Below the pieces are notes generated by a model. It did not search any database, had not been told where the DNA came from, and saw nothing but the letters and a program-made list of their open reading frames with translations. DNA of 64,000 nt from JANWXD01 sp037446115 (GTDB lineage: Bacteria; Acidobacteriota; Terriglobia; Bryobacterales; Bryobacteraceae), in contig JBBIJF010000011.1 of the NCBI GenBank assembly GCA_037446115.1, forward strand, positions 58,145 through 122,144, given 5' to 3'. The stretch's first letter is position 1. Each line of letters starts with the position of its first letter. Shown here one piece after another: positions 1-8,516 of the stretch. A program made the position numbers and the translations under genes.

Positions 1-2
1 TG

Positions 3-605
3 ACCTTGCTGCACGTCGGGTGGGCTGCCGGAGGCGGAGCGGCCCAGATTTTGTTTGCGCTGTTCGGCGAGCAAGTCTTCGGCCGGGGGGCGGCCGGCAT
101 CGGCACGATCTGGGGGTTTGCGGGGCTGGGGTTGCTGGTAGGCGGTGCGCTGGGACACCTGGCGGGCAAGCGCACGGCCTATCGGGAGTACAAGCGCGTC
201 GTGGCGGCGTCCTACCTCGTTCACGGCGCCGCTTATGTGGCCTTCAGCCTGGCGGAAACGTATGCCGCCGCGCTGGCGTGGATTGCCCTCTCACGGGTGG
301 GAATGGCGGTGTGCTCGGTTCTGAACTACTCTCAGCTTCTGCGCCACACCGATGACGCCTTCCGCGGCCGGGTTTTCGCCACGCTGGAGGCGGCACGCTG
401 GGCGGCGATGATGTTCTCGATGGCCGCTGCGGGCCTCGCTTCGGAGCACTACAGTCCACGGGCGATCGGCGTCGTGGCAGGCGCGCTCGGTTGCCTCACC
501 GCGCTGGCTTGGGCGGGGGCGGACTTGCACGGCAAACTGCCGGAGCCGCCCGAGCAGCGACCAGCGGTCGAGGAACCGGGGCTGCCCTCCGGGCCCCAGG
601 GCTGA
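3..605 (+). CDS. MFS transporter, C-terminal part (5' end outside window)
   Basis: This is the C-terminal portion of a Major Facilitator Superfamily inner-membrane transporter. The frame is already open at the window edge, so the gene begins upstream and only about 200 residues are visible. Hydrophobic helices are separated by short basic loops (HLAGKRTAYREYKR in the first third). A conserved RGRVFATLEAARW stretch precedes the last helices, followed by a polar, proline-rich tail that is probably cytoplasmic. The substrate cannot be told from this fragment. It converges on ppdK with 52 bases between the two stops. A TTG at position 6 could serve as a start, but that would leave only half a transporter, so a start beyond the window is far more likely. 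Confidence 0.8.
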   Translation, partial: TLLHVGWAAGGGAAQILFALFGEQVFGRGAAGIGTIWGFAGLGLLVGGALGHLAGKRTAYREYKRVVAASYLVHGAAYVAFSLAETYAAALAWIALSRVGMAVCSVLNYSQLLRHTDDAFRGRVFATLEAARWAAMMFSMAAAGLASEHYSPRAIGVVAGALGCLTALAWAGADLHGKLPEPPEQRPAVEEPGLPSGPQG

Positions 606-641
606 GGAAGTTTCACGCCGCCGGGAGATACCTTAGGGCGC

Positions 642-657
642 GCCGGCGGGAGCCGGC
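642..657. terminator. Short GC hairpin between convergent genes
   Basis: GCCGGC, a GGGA loop and a second GCCGGC form a perfect 6-bp stem. It lies between the stop of the MFS gene and the stop of ppdK. It has no T-tract on either side, so it is not a classical intrinsic terminator. It may act as a weak bidirectional terminator or 3' end stabiliser. This is inferred from position and symmetry only. Confidence 0.3.
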
Positions 658-3399
658 CTATGCCGTCCGCATCAGTTCCGCTTTGGCTTCCGCCGCGCCT
701 GCGGCGATCGCCGCCTGGGCGGCGGCCAGCCGCGCGATCGGCACGCGGTAGGGCGAGCACGACACGTAGTTCATGCCCACGCGGTAGCAAAACTCCACCG
801 AACTCGGCTCGCCGCCGTGCTCACCGCAGATGCCGACTTCCAGATCCGGCCGCGTCTTCCGGCCAAGGTCCACGCCCATGCGGATGAGCTTGCCTACGCC
901 TTCCTGGTCGAGCACCGCGAACGGGTCGGCCTTGAAGATCTTCTTCTCCTCGTAATCTTTGGAGAACTTCACGTAGTCATCGCGGGAGAGGCCCATCGTG
1001 GTCTGCGTCAAATCGTTGGTGCCGAAGCTGAAGAACTCGGCCTCTTCCGCGATGCGGTCGGCGGTGAGCGCCGCACGCGGAATCTCGATCATGGTTCCGA
1101 TCATGTATTTGAGGTCCGTAACGCCGCTCTTGGCGAGCACGTCGCGCGCTACGCGCTCCACGATCCGTTTTTGATGGGCCAGTTCCTCGACGCTGCCCAC
1201 CAGCGGGATCATCACCTCCGGGATCACGTTGATCCCTTTCTTCTTGACCTGCACGGCAGCCTCGAAAATCGCCCGCGCCTGCATCTCGGTAATTTCCGGA
1301 TAGGTGATCCCGAGCCGGCAGCCGCGGTGCCCGAGCATGGGATTGAACTCGTGCAGGGCCTCGACCCGCTTGAGCAGCTCCGGAAGGCGCTTCTTGAGCT
1401 CGCCGACCTTCACGCCATACCGCTCGGCCATCTCGCGCTTGGTCTTCAGGTCGGCATGCGGCAGCCGCGCGATGTCCACCATGAGCTCCTCGCGCTTGGG
1501 CACGAACTCGTGGAGCGGCGGGTCGAGCGTGCGGATCACCACCGGATAGCCGTCCATCACTTCGAACAGACCGGCGAAATCTTTCCGCTGCAACGGCAGC
1601 AGCCGGGCGAGCGCCTTGCGCCGGGCCTTTTCATCTTCGGCCAGAATCATGGCCTGCATGTGTTCGATCCGACCGGGGCCGAAAAACATGTGTTCGGTGC
1701 GGCACAGACCGATGCCCTCGGCCCCGAAGCGCCGGGCCACTTTGGCGTCGCGCGGGATGTCGGCGTTGGCGCGCACGCCAAAGCTTCCGCGGAACTCGTC
1801 GGCCCAGCTCATGAACTTGGCCAGAACGCCTGAGGAGGGATCCGGCTCGACGGTCACTGCCTGCCCGGCAAACACCTCCCCGGTGGTGCCGTCTATCGAA
1901 ATCCAGTCTCCCTCCCGGAGCACGACGTCGCTGTCGCGCACGGCCAGCCGTTTGTTGCGTTCGTCCACCACCAAAGCTTCCGCTCCCGCCACGCAAGGAG
2001 TACCCATACCGCGCGCCACCACGGCCGCATGGCTCGTCATGCCGCCGCGCGAGGTGAGGATCCCCTTGGCCACTTCCATTCCATGAATGTCATCGGGAAC
2101 GGTTTCCTTGCGGACGAGAATCACGGGACCCTTCTTGGCCGCCTCCACGGCTTCGTCCGCAGTGAAGACGATGCGCCCGACGGCGGCGCCGGGCGAAGCC
2201 GGCAGGCCCGTGGCGATCCTCTTGAGGTTCTTCCGCGAGGCCGCGTCGATCACCGGGTGCAGGAGCTGGTCCAGCTGGTTCGGCTCCACGCGCATGAGGG
2301 CTTCCTCTTTGGTGATCAGCCCTTCCTCGACCATGTCCACGGCGATCTTCACCGCCGCCGGGCCCGTGCGCTTGCCGTTGCGCGTCTGCAGCATGTAGAG
2401 CTTGCCTTCCTGAATGGTGAACTCAAAATCCTGCACGTCCCGGTAGTGCCGTTCCAGGTTAGCGGTGATCTGGCGGAGTTGCTCGTAAACCTCCGGCATG
2501 AGAGTCCGCAGTTCCTGGATGGGTTTGGGCGTGCGGATGCCTGCCACGACGTCCTCGCCCTGGGCATTGATCAGGAACTCACCGTAAAACTCTTTTTCGC
2601 CTGTAGCAGGGTTCCGGGTGAAGCCTACTCCCGTGGCCGAGGTTTCACCCAGATTGCCGAAGACCATGGCTTGCACGTTCACCGCCGTGCCCAGGTCGTC
2701 AGGAATCTTGTTCATCTTGCGGTAATGGGCCGCCCGCGGATTCCACCAGGAGCGGAAGACCGCATCGCGCGCCATGGTGAGCTGTTCGTGGGCGTCCTGC
2801 GGGAATGGTTTGCCCGTCTTCTTCTGGATCAGCTTTTTGTAGTCGGCGATGACGGCTTTCAGATCCTCAGCCCCGAGATCCGTGTCGTACTTCGCCTTGA
2901 CCTTTTTCTTCCGCGCTTCGAAAATGTGCTCGAACTCGTCCTTGGGGATCTCGAGCACCACGTTGCCGAACATCTGAATGAAGCGGCGGTAGCAGTCGTA
3001 GGCGAAACGCGGATTGCCGCTCTTGCGCGCCAGCGCCTCCACCGTCTGGTCGTTCAGGCCCAGGTTGAGGATCGTGTCCATCATGCCCGGCATGGAGAAC
3101 TTGGCGCCGGAGCGGACGCTCACCAGCAGCGGGTTCTCCGTGTCGCCCAGTTTCTGGCCCGTCTGTTCTTCGAGCCGCGCCAGGGCCTGCGCAATCTCCT
3201 CCTCGATTTCCGGAGGCAGCTTGCCGTCGTTGGCGAAGTAGATATTGCAGACCTCCGTCGAGATGGTGAACCCCGGAGGCACCGGCACGCCGGCCCGGCT
3301 CATCTCGGCCAGGCCCGCTCCTTTGCCGCCCAGGATATCCTTCATCGTGCCATCGCCGTCGGCCGTTCCGTTGCCGAAGGCGTAAACGTATTTCTTCAT
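658..3399 (-). CDS. ppdK: Pyruvate, phosphate dikinase
   Basis: PPDK (EC 2.7.9.1) interconverts pyruvate + ATP + Pi and phosphoenolpyruvate + AMP + PPi, at the glycolysis/gluconeogenesis node in the cytosol. The 913 residues match the usual bacterial length. An N-terminal ATP-grasp nucleotide-binding region contains LLVSVRSGAKFSMPG near residue 95. The phosphohistidine swivel domain carries GGMTSHAAVVARG near residue 455. The C-terminal PEP/pyruvate TIM barrel ends with GICGEHGGEP, including the active-site Cys, near residue 830. The ATG is preceded by an AGGAGA Shine-Dalgarno seven bases upstream. It is the last gene of a recO-glyQ-glyS-ppdK run and follows glyS by 16 bases. No regulatory kinase/phosphatase gene for it is nearby. 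Confidence 0.97.
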   Translation of the reverse strand: MKKYVYAFGNGTADGDGTMKDILGGKGAGLAEMSRAGVPVPPGFTISTEVCNIYFANDGKLPPEIEEEIAQALARLEEQTGQKLGDTENPLLVSVRSGAKFSMPGMMDTILNLGLNDQTVEALARKSGNPRFAYDCYRRFIQMFGNVVLEIPKDEFEHIFEARKKKVKAKYDTDLGAEDLKAVIADYKKLIQKKTGKPFPQDAHEQLTMARDAVFRSWWNPRAAHYRKMNKIPDDLGTAVNVQAMVFGNLGETSATGVGFTRNPATGEKEFYGEFLINAQGEDVVAGIRTPKPIQELRTLMPEVYEQLRQITANLERHYRDVQDFEFTIQEGKLYMLQTRNGKRTGPAAVKIAVDMVEEGLITKEEALMRVEPNQLDQLLHPVIDAASRKNLKRIATGLPASPGAAVGRIVFTADEAVEAAKKGPVILVRKETVPDDIHGMEVAKGILTSRGGMTSHAAVVARGMGTPCVAGAEALVVDERNKRLAVRDSDVVLREGDWISIDGTTGEVFAGQAVTVEPDPSSGVLAKFMSWADEFRGSFGVRANADIPRDAKVARRFGAEGIGLCRTEHMFFGPGRIEHMQAMILAEDEKARRKALARLLPLQRKDFAGLFEVMDGYPVVIRTLDPPLHEFVPKREELMVDIARLPHADLKTKREMAERYGVKVGELKKRLPELLKRVEALHEFNPMLGHRGCRLGITYPEITEMQARAIFEAAVQVKKKGINVIPEVMIPLVGSVEELAHQKRIVERVARDVLAKSGVTDLKYMIGTMIEIPRAALTADRIAEEAEFFSFGTNDLTQTTMGLSRDDYVKFSKDYEEKKIFKADPFAVLDQEGVGKLIRMGVDLGRKTRPDLEVGICGEHGGEPSSVEFCYRVGMNYVSCSPYRVPIARLAAAQAAIAAGAAEAKAELMRTA

Positions 3400-3415
3400 G
3401 AGTCTCTCCTTGTGC

Positions 3416-5422
3416 TTATGAGTTCGTGGTCTCGGTGACGATTTCCGAGAAGTCAGCGATCGTCGAAAACTCTTCGAGCAGCCCGTGCAGCAGGGCGAGC
3501 CGGTTCCGCCGCACGCCTTGGTCGGGCGCGTTCACGAGCACCTTGTCAAAAAACAGGTCCACGCGCGGCCGCAGGGAAGCGATTTTCTCCAGAGCGGCGC
3601 GGTACTGCTTTTCGCGGCGGCGTGCCTCGACCTCGCTGCGCAACCCGTCGAAGGCCTGATACAACTCTGCCTCGGGACCGGGCTCGAGCAGCGCCGGCTC
3701 GACGGCGGCGCCGCCCGTGTACTCCGCCTGCCGCAGAATGTTCCGGATTCGTTTGAAACTGGCCGCCAGCGGCTCGAAATTCGCGGTGGGACGCACCGCC
3801 TGGATCGCTTCCAGGCGGCTCTCTACATCGGGAAGATCGTCCCAACCTGCCGCCAGTACGGCGTTCACTTCATCGTAACGGAACCCCCGGACGTCGCGGA
3901 AATAATAGCGCACGCGCTCCAGGAAAAACTCGCGCAACTCCGGCAGGCCGCCGGTCAGCTCTGTAATGCGGAACGAGAGTTTGCCCTCCACCAGGATCTT
4001 GACCACGCCTTGCGCCGCCCGCCGGAGCGCGAACGGGTCACGGGAACCGCTGGGAATCAGGCCCAGCCGGAAGCACCCGCGCAGCGTGTCGAGTTTGTCT
4101 GCAAGGGCCACCAGCCGGCCTTCCGGCGTCGAGGGGATCGCATCCTCCATGCTCTCCGGTTTGTAGTGTTCGTAGATGGCCCGCCAGACAGGCTCCGGCT
4201 CGCCCTGCTCCCTCGCATAAAGCCCGCCGATCACACCCTGAAGTTCTGTGAACTCCTTGACCATCTCCGTGGTCAGGTCGCACTTGGCCAGAAGCGCCGC
4301 GCGCTGCGCGTGCTCATTGCCGCCCAGTTCGCGAACCAGTTCCACCATGCGGCGGGTCTTGTCCAGGTAGGAACCGAGCTCCGCCTGAAACGTCACGTGC
4401 CGCAAGTCTTCCACGCGGTCCGCCAGTTTCTTTTTCTGATCGGTTTCCCAGAAAAACCGCGCGTCATTGAACCGGGCGCGCAGCACGCGCTCATTGCCCG
4501 CCTTTACGAGCCCTTCCGGATCTCCGGTGGTGTTCATCACCGCAACGAAATACGGCGCCAGCCGGCCCTCGGCATCCTCGACAGAAAGGTACTTCTGGTG
4601 GTGGCGCATCACCGTGACCAGCACCTCGTGCGGAAGGCTGAGGTACCGGGGATCGAACTGCCCGAGAAGAGCCGTGGGGTACTCCGTCAGGTAGACCAGG
4701 GTCTGAAGCAGGGCGGGGTCAGGCTTCACGCGTAGCCCTGTGCCTGCCAGCAGGCTTTCGATTTCTGCTCGAATCTTGTTTTCGCGCTCGGCCGAAGAAA
4801 CCAGGACATAATTTGTCCGGAGGCGTTCTTCGTAGTTGCCGGCCGTGACCCGGATTTTCTTGCGGCCCAGTTGCCGGTGGCCGGCCGTGACGTTTCCCGA
4901 GGCGACGCCCGCGATTTCGAACGGCACGACCTTGCTGCCAAGCAGCGCTACGACCCATCGGATCGGACGGATGAACCGTTCGCGCTCCTGGCGCCAGTAC
5001 ATGGTTTTCGGCCAGGAGATCTTCCAGATCAGGCCGGGCAACTCTCTGGCCAGGATTTCCAGAGCGGGGCGGCCTTCCGTTCGCCTCCGATAGGCGAAGT
5101 ATTCCCCCTTGGGGGCCTGCACGGTGACCAGATCGGAAACTGCCACGCCGAGTTTGCGCGCAAATCCTGCCGCAGCCTGCTCGCCGGCCGCCTTCGGCGG
5201 TCCGGTAATTGTTTCTTCGGTGTCCGGCTGGCGCGGCGCAAGGCCGTCGGCCCGCAGCACGAGGCGGCGAGGGGTTGCGTCTGCGTACGTGACGGAGCCA
5301 CCGAGCGAGCTGGCACTCAACAACTGCTCAAAGAGCGTTCGGAGCTGTTCGAGAGCCCCAGGGATCATCCAGGCCGGGATTTCTTCGGTGCCGATTTCGA
5401 GCAGAAACCGCTGGGGCCTCAT
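3416..5422 (-). CDS. glyS: Glycyl-tRNA synthetase beta subunit
   Basis: Beta subunit of the bacterial alpha2-beta2 glycyl-tRNA synthetase. It recognises and binds tRNA(Gly) while the alpha subunit activates glycine. At 668 aa it is a normal length for GlyS. The N-terminus (LLEIGTEEIPAWMIPGALEQ) is the family hallmark. The central part has the HD-like region around AKCDLTTEMVKEFTELQG near residues 380-400, and the C-terminus resembles a DALR anticodon-binding domain. Its ATG overlaps the TGA of glyQ as ATGA, so the two subunits are probably translationally coupled, which suits their 1:1 stoichiometry. ppdK follows 16 bases downstream. Confidence 0.97.
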   Translation of the reverse strand: MRPQRFLLEIGTEEIPAWMIPGALEQLRTLFEQLLSASSLGGSVTYADATPRRLVLRADGLAPRQPDTEETITGPPKAAGEQAAAGFARKLGVAVSDLVTVQAPKGEYFAYRRRTEGRPALEILARELPGLIWKISWPKTMYWRQERERFIRPIRWVVALLGSKVVPFEIAGVASGNVTAGHRQLGRKKIRVTAGNYEERLRTNYVLVSSAERENKIRAEIESLLAGTGLRVKPDPALLQTLVYLTEYPTALLGQFDPRYLSLPHEVLVTVMRHHQKYLSVEDAEGRLAPYFVAVMNTTGDPEGLVKAGNERVLRARFNDARFFWETDQKKKLADRVEDLRHVTFQAELGSYLDKTRRMVELVRELGGNEHAQRAALLAKCDLTTEMVKEFTELQGVIGGLYAREQGEPEPVWRAIYEHYKPESMEDAIPSTPEGRLVALADKLDTLRGCFRLGLIPSGSRDPFALRRAAQGVVKILVEGKLSFRITELTGGLPELREFFLERVRYYFRDVRGFRYDEVNAVLAAGWDDLPDVESRLEAIQAVRPTANFEPLAASFKRIRNILRQAEYTGGAAVEPALLEPGPEAELYQAFDGLRSEVEARRREKQYRAALEKIASLRPRVDLFFDKVLVNAPDQGVRRNRLALLHGLLEEFSTIADFSEIVTETTNS

Positions 5423-6309
5423 GCCGCCTCCCGGCCTTGCTGATCCAGCCAGGCCTCGGCTACGCCCACGGCCAGGCGCCGCACGCGGCCGATCACCGCC
5501 ACCCGCTCCGTCACGCTGATGGCGCCGCGGGAATCCAGGAGGTTAAACAGATGGGAGCATTTCAGCACGTGGTCGTACGCCGCAAGCACCGGGAACCTTT
5601 GCTTGTCGGGGTAGTTCGGATAGCCGTCCAGCAACCGCCGGCACTCCTTTTCATGCAGCTCGAACAGTTGCCAGAGCGTCGGTACATCCGCCAGCTCGAA
5701 GTTGTAAACGGAGAACTGAATTTCGTCGGCCAGGCGCACATCGCCGTAGGTTACCGCCGGCGACCAGCGAATGTCGTACACACTTTCGGTACCCTGCAGG
5801 AAAGCAGCGAGCCGCTCGAGGCCATAGGTCAGTTCCGCCGGTACGAGCTCCAGATCCACGCCGCCGCACTGCTGGAAATAGGTGAACTGAGTAATTTCCA
5901 GTCCGTCGAGCATCACCTGCCACCCGATGCCCCAGGCTCCGAGCGTAGGAGACTCCCAGTTGTCCTCCTCCAGCTTCAGATCGTGCTTGCGCAGATCAAT
6001 TCCGATCGCCTCCAGACTTTCCAGGTACTGGTCCACAACGTCGTCAGGCGCAGGCTTGAGAATCACCTGGAGTTGCCAATGCTTGTAGAGCCGGTTGGGG
6101 TTTTCTCCGTACCGGCCGTCGGCAGGGCGGCGGCTGGGCTGGACGTACGCCACGCGGTACGGCTTCGGTCCCAGAACCCGGAGAAAGGTCTCCGGGCACA
6201 TGGTTCCGGCGCCCACTTCGAGGTCGTAAGGCTCCTGAATCACGCAGCCGCGGTCCGCCCAATAGCGCTTCAGCTGGAACAGAAGATCCTGAAACGAACC
6301 CATGCTCAC
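5419..6309 (-). CDS. glyQ: Glycyl-tRNA synthetase alpha subunit
   Basis: Catalytic alpha subunit of the bacterial-type heterotetrameric glycyl-tRNA synthetase (EC 6.1.1.14). It forms glycyl-adenylate and charges tRNA(Gly) together with GlyS. The 296 residues match the family, with conserved blocks EVGAGTMCPETFLR, AYVQPSRRPADGRYGENPNR and WESPTLGAWGIGWQV, and the tail segment YDHVLKCSHLFNLLDSRGAI. Two starts are possible: GTG at 6309, which overlaps the recO TGA as GTGA, or ATG at 6303, giving MGSFQDL, which matches the family N-terminus slightly better. The gene sits between recO and glyS. Confidence 0.96.
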   Translation of the reverse strand: MSMGSFQDLLFQLKRYWADRGCVIQEPYDLEVGAGTMCPETFLRVLGPKPYRVAYVQPSRRPADGRYGENPNRLYKHWQLQVILKPAPDDVVDQYLESLEAIGIDLRKHDLKLEEDNWESPTLGAWGIGWQVMLDGLEITQFTYFQQCGGVDLELVPAELTYGLERLAAFLQGTESVYDIRWSPAVTYGDVRLADEIQFSVYNFELADVPTLWQLFELHEKECRRLLDGYPNYPDKQRFPVLAAYDHVLKCSHLFNLLDSRGAISVTERVAVIGRVRRLAVGVAEAWLDQQGREAA

Positions 6310-6944
6310 AATGCTTCCAGCAGCGGAACCGTGACCAGATTCCGTTCGATATGATCCTCAATCCGCCGGATCAAGAAACGCCGCAAGTCCGCCGCAGTCT
6401 GCTTTGTCCAAGTCCGCGGCGTCAGTTGCCCGACGGGCTTTTTCAGCATCTCCTCGGCGATTCCGGCGGACTCCGCGCTGACGCGCAGTTCCGGCAGAAA
6501 GCCCGACAACCGTACCGCCCACAGGCAGAAATACGTTATGGCCCGCCACAGTCCGGACGGCTCCGCTTGTAAATGTTCGATCACGGCCAGCAGCAGGCGG
6601 AAGAAGCGCTCGCTCGGCTCGGCCGGGGCCAGCAGCTGCTCACTCACCTCCGCCAAAAAATCCAGTGCCACCGCCGCCGCGTAGTCCCGCTGGAGTTCGA
6701 ATGGTGAGCGGATCAGTTCGCACGCATCCAGCGTCACCAGTTCGCGGTTCTCACGCTGAAAATAGTAGGCGCGCACGTACGAAAGACGTTCCAGCCCCGC
6801 ACCAAACTTGCTCTTGGGACGGCGCGCGCCCCGCGCCAGGCCGCGCAATTTGCCCTGATCCCGGGTGAAGAAGCTGACGATCAGGTCTGCCTCTTGGAAC
6901 GGGTACGTGCGTAAGGTCAGGGCTTCACTCACCCGGACCGGCAT
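6306..6944 (-). CDS. recO: DNA repair protein RecO, compact form
   Basis: RecO mediates loading of RecA onto SSB-coated single-stranded DNA in the RecF pathway and anneals ssDNA. An N-terminal OB-fold is visible (RTYPFQEADLIVSFFTRDQG, then GARRPKSKFGAGLERL), followed by an all-helical C-terminal domain with LSGFLPEL. At 212 aa it is shorter than most RecO proteins (about 240-250). Many homologues carry four zinc-binding cysteines after the FLPEL segment, but none is present here and the sequence runs straight into the next helix. It heads the recO-glyQ-glyS-ppdK run. RecO beside glyQS is a common bacterial arrangement. The ATG at 6944 gives a good family N-terminus. Confidence 0.88.
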   Translation of the reverse strand: MPVRVSEALTLRTYPFQEADLIVSFFTRDQGKLRGLARGARRPKSKFGAGLERLSYVRAYYFQRENRELVTLDACELIRSPFELQRDYAAAVALDFLAEVSEQLLAPAEPSERFFRLLLAVIEHLQAEPSGLWRAITYFCLWAVRLSGFLPELRVSAESAGIAEEMLKKPVGQLTPRTWTKQTAADLRRFLIRRIEDHIERNLVTVPLLEAL

Positions 6945-6984
6945 TGCAGCCTGCTGCGGAACCTTTCAGCGTACCACATGGGAG

Positions 6985-7016
6985 CTGCCGGGCCTGAGGC
7001 GCGCCCGCCCGGGCAG
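6985..7016. terminator. Imperfect GC hairpin after the TlpA-like gene
   Basis: CTGCCGGGC and GCCCGGGCAG can pair with a single bulge, giving a stem of about nine base pairs. The hairpin lies in the 82-base gap between recO (start 6944) and the stop of the TlpA-like gene (7027). It lacks a U-tract. A factor-dependent end for the redox cluster is the likeliest role, inferred from position. Confidence 0.3.
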
Positions 7017-7026
7017 GGAATCTCGA

Positions 7027-7500
7027 CTAGAGCAGCTTCTGGATCGCCTTTTCCACGGCGCCCAGATCCGCCTCTCCGACGAAGGACCGCACCAGGCGCC
7101 CGGCGCGGTCATAGAGGAACAGCGCCGGAAGCGCGCCGCTCCACTTGGGATCCACCGACAGAATGAACTTTTCGTCGTCTGCGACGCGTTTCAGGTAACC
7201 AGGGAAGGAGACACCGGCCTTGCGAAGAAAATTCAGGGCCTTCGCCTCGTCTTCCGGCTCGTCACAGGAGATGGGGATGAGGCGAAGTCCGCGCGCGCGA
7301 TACTTCGCCTCGATCCGCACCAGTTGGGGAAGTTCTTCCAGGCACGGTGCGCACCACGTAGCCCAGAAATCTACGAGGACCACTTGGCCTTTGTGGGAGG
7401 CCAGCATCCTCCGGTAGACATTCTCGTCTAGCGGTGCCAGGCGCGGCTGCGCGGCGGTGAGCGCCGCGCACAGCAACCCTGCCGGAACCAGCCGCTTCAC
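7027..7500 (-). CDS. Exported TlpA/ResA-like thiol-disulfide oxidoreductase
   Basis: Thioredoxin-fold protein with an N-terminal signal peptide (MKRLVPAGLLCAALTAAQ) and the active-site motif DFWATWCAPCLEEL near residue 50. It probably reduces or isomerises disulfides outside the cytoplasmic membrane, as TlpA and ResA do. The 157 residues are normal for a single-domain member. The cis-proline region is ALPALFLYDRAGRLV. The ATG overlaps the end of the preceding redoxin gene by four bases (ATGA), so the two thiol proteins are coupled and may share substrates. A haem-maturation or general envelope-repair role cannot be separated from sequence alone. No cytochrome c maturation gene is visible nearby. 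Confidence 0.85.
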   Translation of the reverse strand: MKRLVPAGLLCAALTAAQPRLAPLDENVYRRMLASHKGQVVLVDFWATWCAPCLEELPQLVRIEAKYRARGLRLIPISCDEPEDEAKALNFLRKAGVSFPGYLKRVADDEKFILSVDPKWSGALPALFLYDRAGRLVRSFVGEADLGAVEKAIQKLL

Positions 7501-8072
7501 GTGGCTTTCTTGACGCGCTTGATCGTGCAGCCGAACGCTTTCGTCTCGGCGCGCTCGGGTGCTTGGCCCGCCAGGATCGCATCGAGAGCCAGCCGAAGCC
7601 CCTGGTGCTTGACCTCACCCTTTCGGGAGTCATCAATGTAGCCGTGATACTGGATCGTGCCGTTCTTGTCCAGCACGAATACCTCCGGCGTCACCTGAGC
7701 CGCGAAGCGGTCGGCGATTTTGTTGTCGGGATCCTTGTACACGGCAAACTGGAAGCCGTTCTTGATGCGGTGCTGTTCCACTTCTTCAGCCGGTTCAGTG
7801 TGATTGGAGTTAATGGCCACGAACTTGACGCCTTTGGGAGCGTAGTCGTTGTAGATGGCCTTCATCCGCTCGTTGTAGTCGTTCGAGATCGGGCATTGCG
7901 TGGCGATGAACATGATCACCGTCACATTGCCCTTGAGGCTCGCAAACTGCACCGGCTTGCCCTTGGTGTCGTAGATGGTAAAGTCGTCCACCTTGGAGCC
8001 GAGCTTGAACTCCTGGCCGAGGAGCGTGGCGGCCAGGCCCGCTGCCAACGTCAGCAACAGAATTTTTTTCAT
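7497..8072 (-). CDS. Exported redoxin (AhpC/TSA-like family)
   Basis: Thioredoxin-fold redoxin with signal peptide MKKILLLTLAAGLAATLLG and mature N-terminus FKLGSKVDDFTIYDTKGKPV. The active-site region FIATQCPISNDYNERM has a single cysteine where thioredoxins have CxxC, as in peroxiredoxin-like proteins. A second cysteine sits near the C-terminus (AFGCTIKRV). It may act as a thiol peroxidase or electron-transfer partner of the TlpA-like protein encoded next; this is inference. A TTG at 8078 is also in frame. The ATG at 8072 is preferred because GGGAGG lies seven bases before it and it yields a clean signal peptide. Length is 191 aa. Confidence 0.82.
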   Translation of the reverse strand: MKKILLLTLAAGLAATLLGQEFKLGSKVDDFTIYDTKGKPVQFASLKGNVTVIMFIATQCPISNDYNERMKAIYNDYAPKGVKFVAINSNHTEPAEEVEQHRIKNGFQFAVYKDPDNKIADRFAAQVTPEVFVLDKNGTIQYHGYIDDSRKGEVKHQGLRLALDAILAGQAPERAETKAFGCTIKRVKKAT

Positions 8073-8088
8073 ATCCAAACCTCCCAGG

Positions 8089-8115
8089 AACCGGCGCGCG
8101 GGCCGGTTATTTTTT
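8089..8115 (+). terminator. Intrinsic terminator facing the plus strand
   Basis: AACCGG, an 8-base loop and CCGGTT form a 6-bp stem, followed on the plus strand by A and seven T residues. Read on the plus strand this is a proper intrinsic terminator. All genes here are on the minus strand, so it would stop antisense transcription. For sense transcription it is only a hairpin between the 118-aa exported protein and the redoxin, because the T-run is on the wrong side. The T-run also encodes the lysines at the end of the 118-aa protein, so it may be partly coincidental. Confidence 0.4.
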
Positions 8116-8463
8116 TGATGCCAGTTTCAGGTTGATGACGGCCTTGCGGCGCGAGTCGAAGACGCTGAGCGTCTTGGTGTCGCTCGAGGCCTCACCGTGC
8201 TCCGCCTTCAGTTCATAGTCCACGTCCGTACTCAGGCCGTGAAAATAATAAGTGCCGTCGCGCTGGGTGACGAATGAGCGCACCTGCAAGGTCTTGGTGT
8301 TCTTGAGCTTGACGATGGCTCCTTCGACGGGCCGGTCGTTTTCATCGTAAACGGCGCCCTGTACGGAACGCACGTTCGGATCTTCGCGCTGCTTGCCCCG
8401 CTGGGCCGCACCCGCCGAGGCCGCCATGACGGCGAATGCCAGAATGACGGGAAAGATCCTCAC
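8107..8463 (-). CDS. Small exported protein with carboxypeptidase regulatory-like domain
   Basis: A secreted or periplasmic protein of about 118 aa. The signal peptide RIFPVILAFAVMAASAGAAQ is followed by one beta-sandwich of the carboxypeptidase regulatory-like type (SVQGAVYDENDRPVEGAIVK, then QRDGTYYFHGL). Such domains occur in TonB-linked receptors and adhesion-type envelope proteins. Alone, as here, the function is unknown. An AGGAGG lies 11 bases before a GTG at 8463 but only two bases before an upstream GTG at 8472, so 8463 is preferred. It lies between a related exported protein and the redoxin. Two other proteins of this type are in the window (8517-8939 and 44018-44401). Confidence 0.7.
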   Translation of the reverse strand: MRIFPVILAFAVMAASAGAAQRGKQREDPNVRSVQGAVYDENDRPVEGAIVKLKNTKTLQVRSFVTQRDGTYYFHGLSTDVDYELKAEHGEASSDTKTLSVFDSRRKAVINLKLASKK

Positions 8464-8516
8464 CTCCGACACTCCCTCCTTTGCTTTGACGCCGCAGCCG
8501 GCCTCAAGGTAACGTC

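Noticed and set aside
2029..3438. Long plus-strand frame opposite ppdK, and a similar one at 3485-4735 opposite glyS
   Set aside because: These are antisense shadows of conserved genes in high-GC DNA, with histidine- and arginine-rich low-complexity translations and no family motifs.
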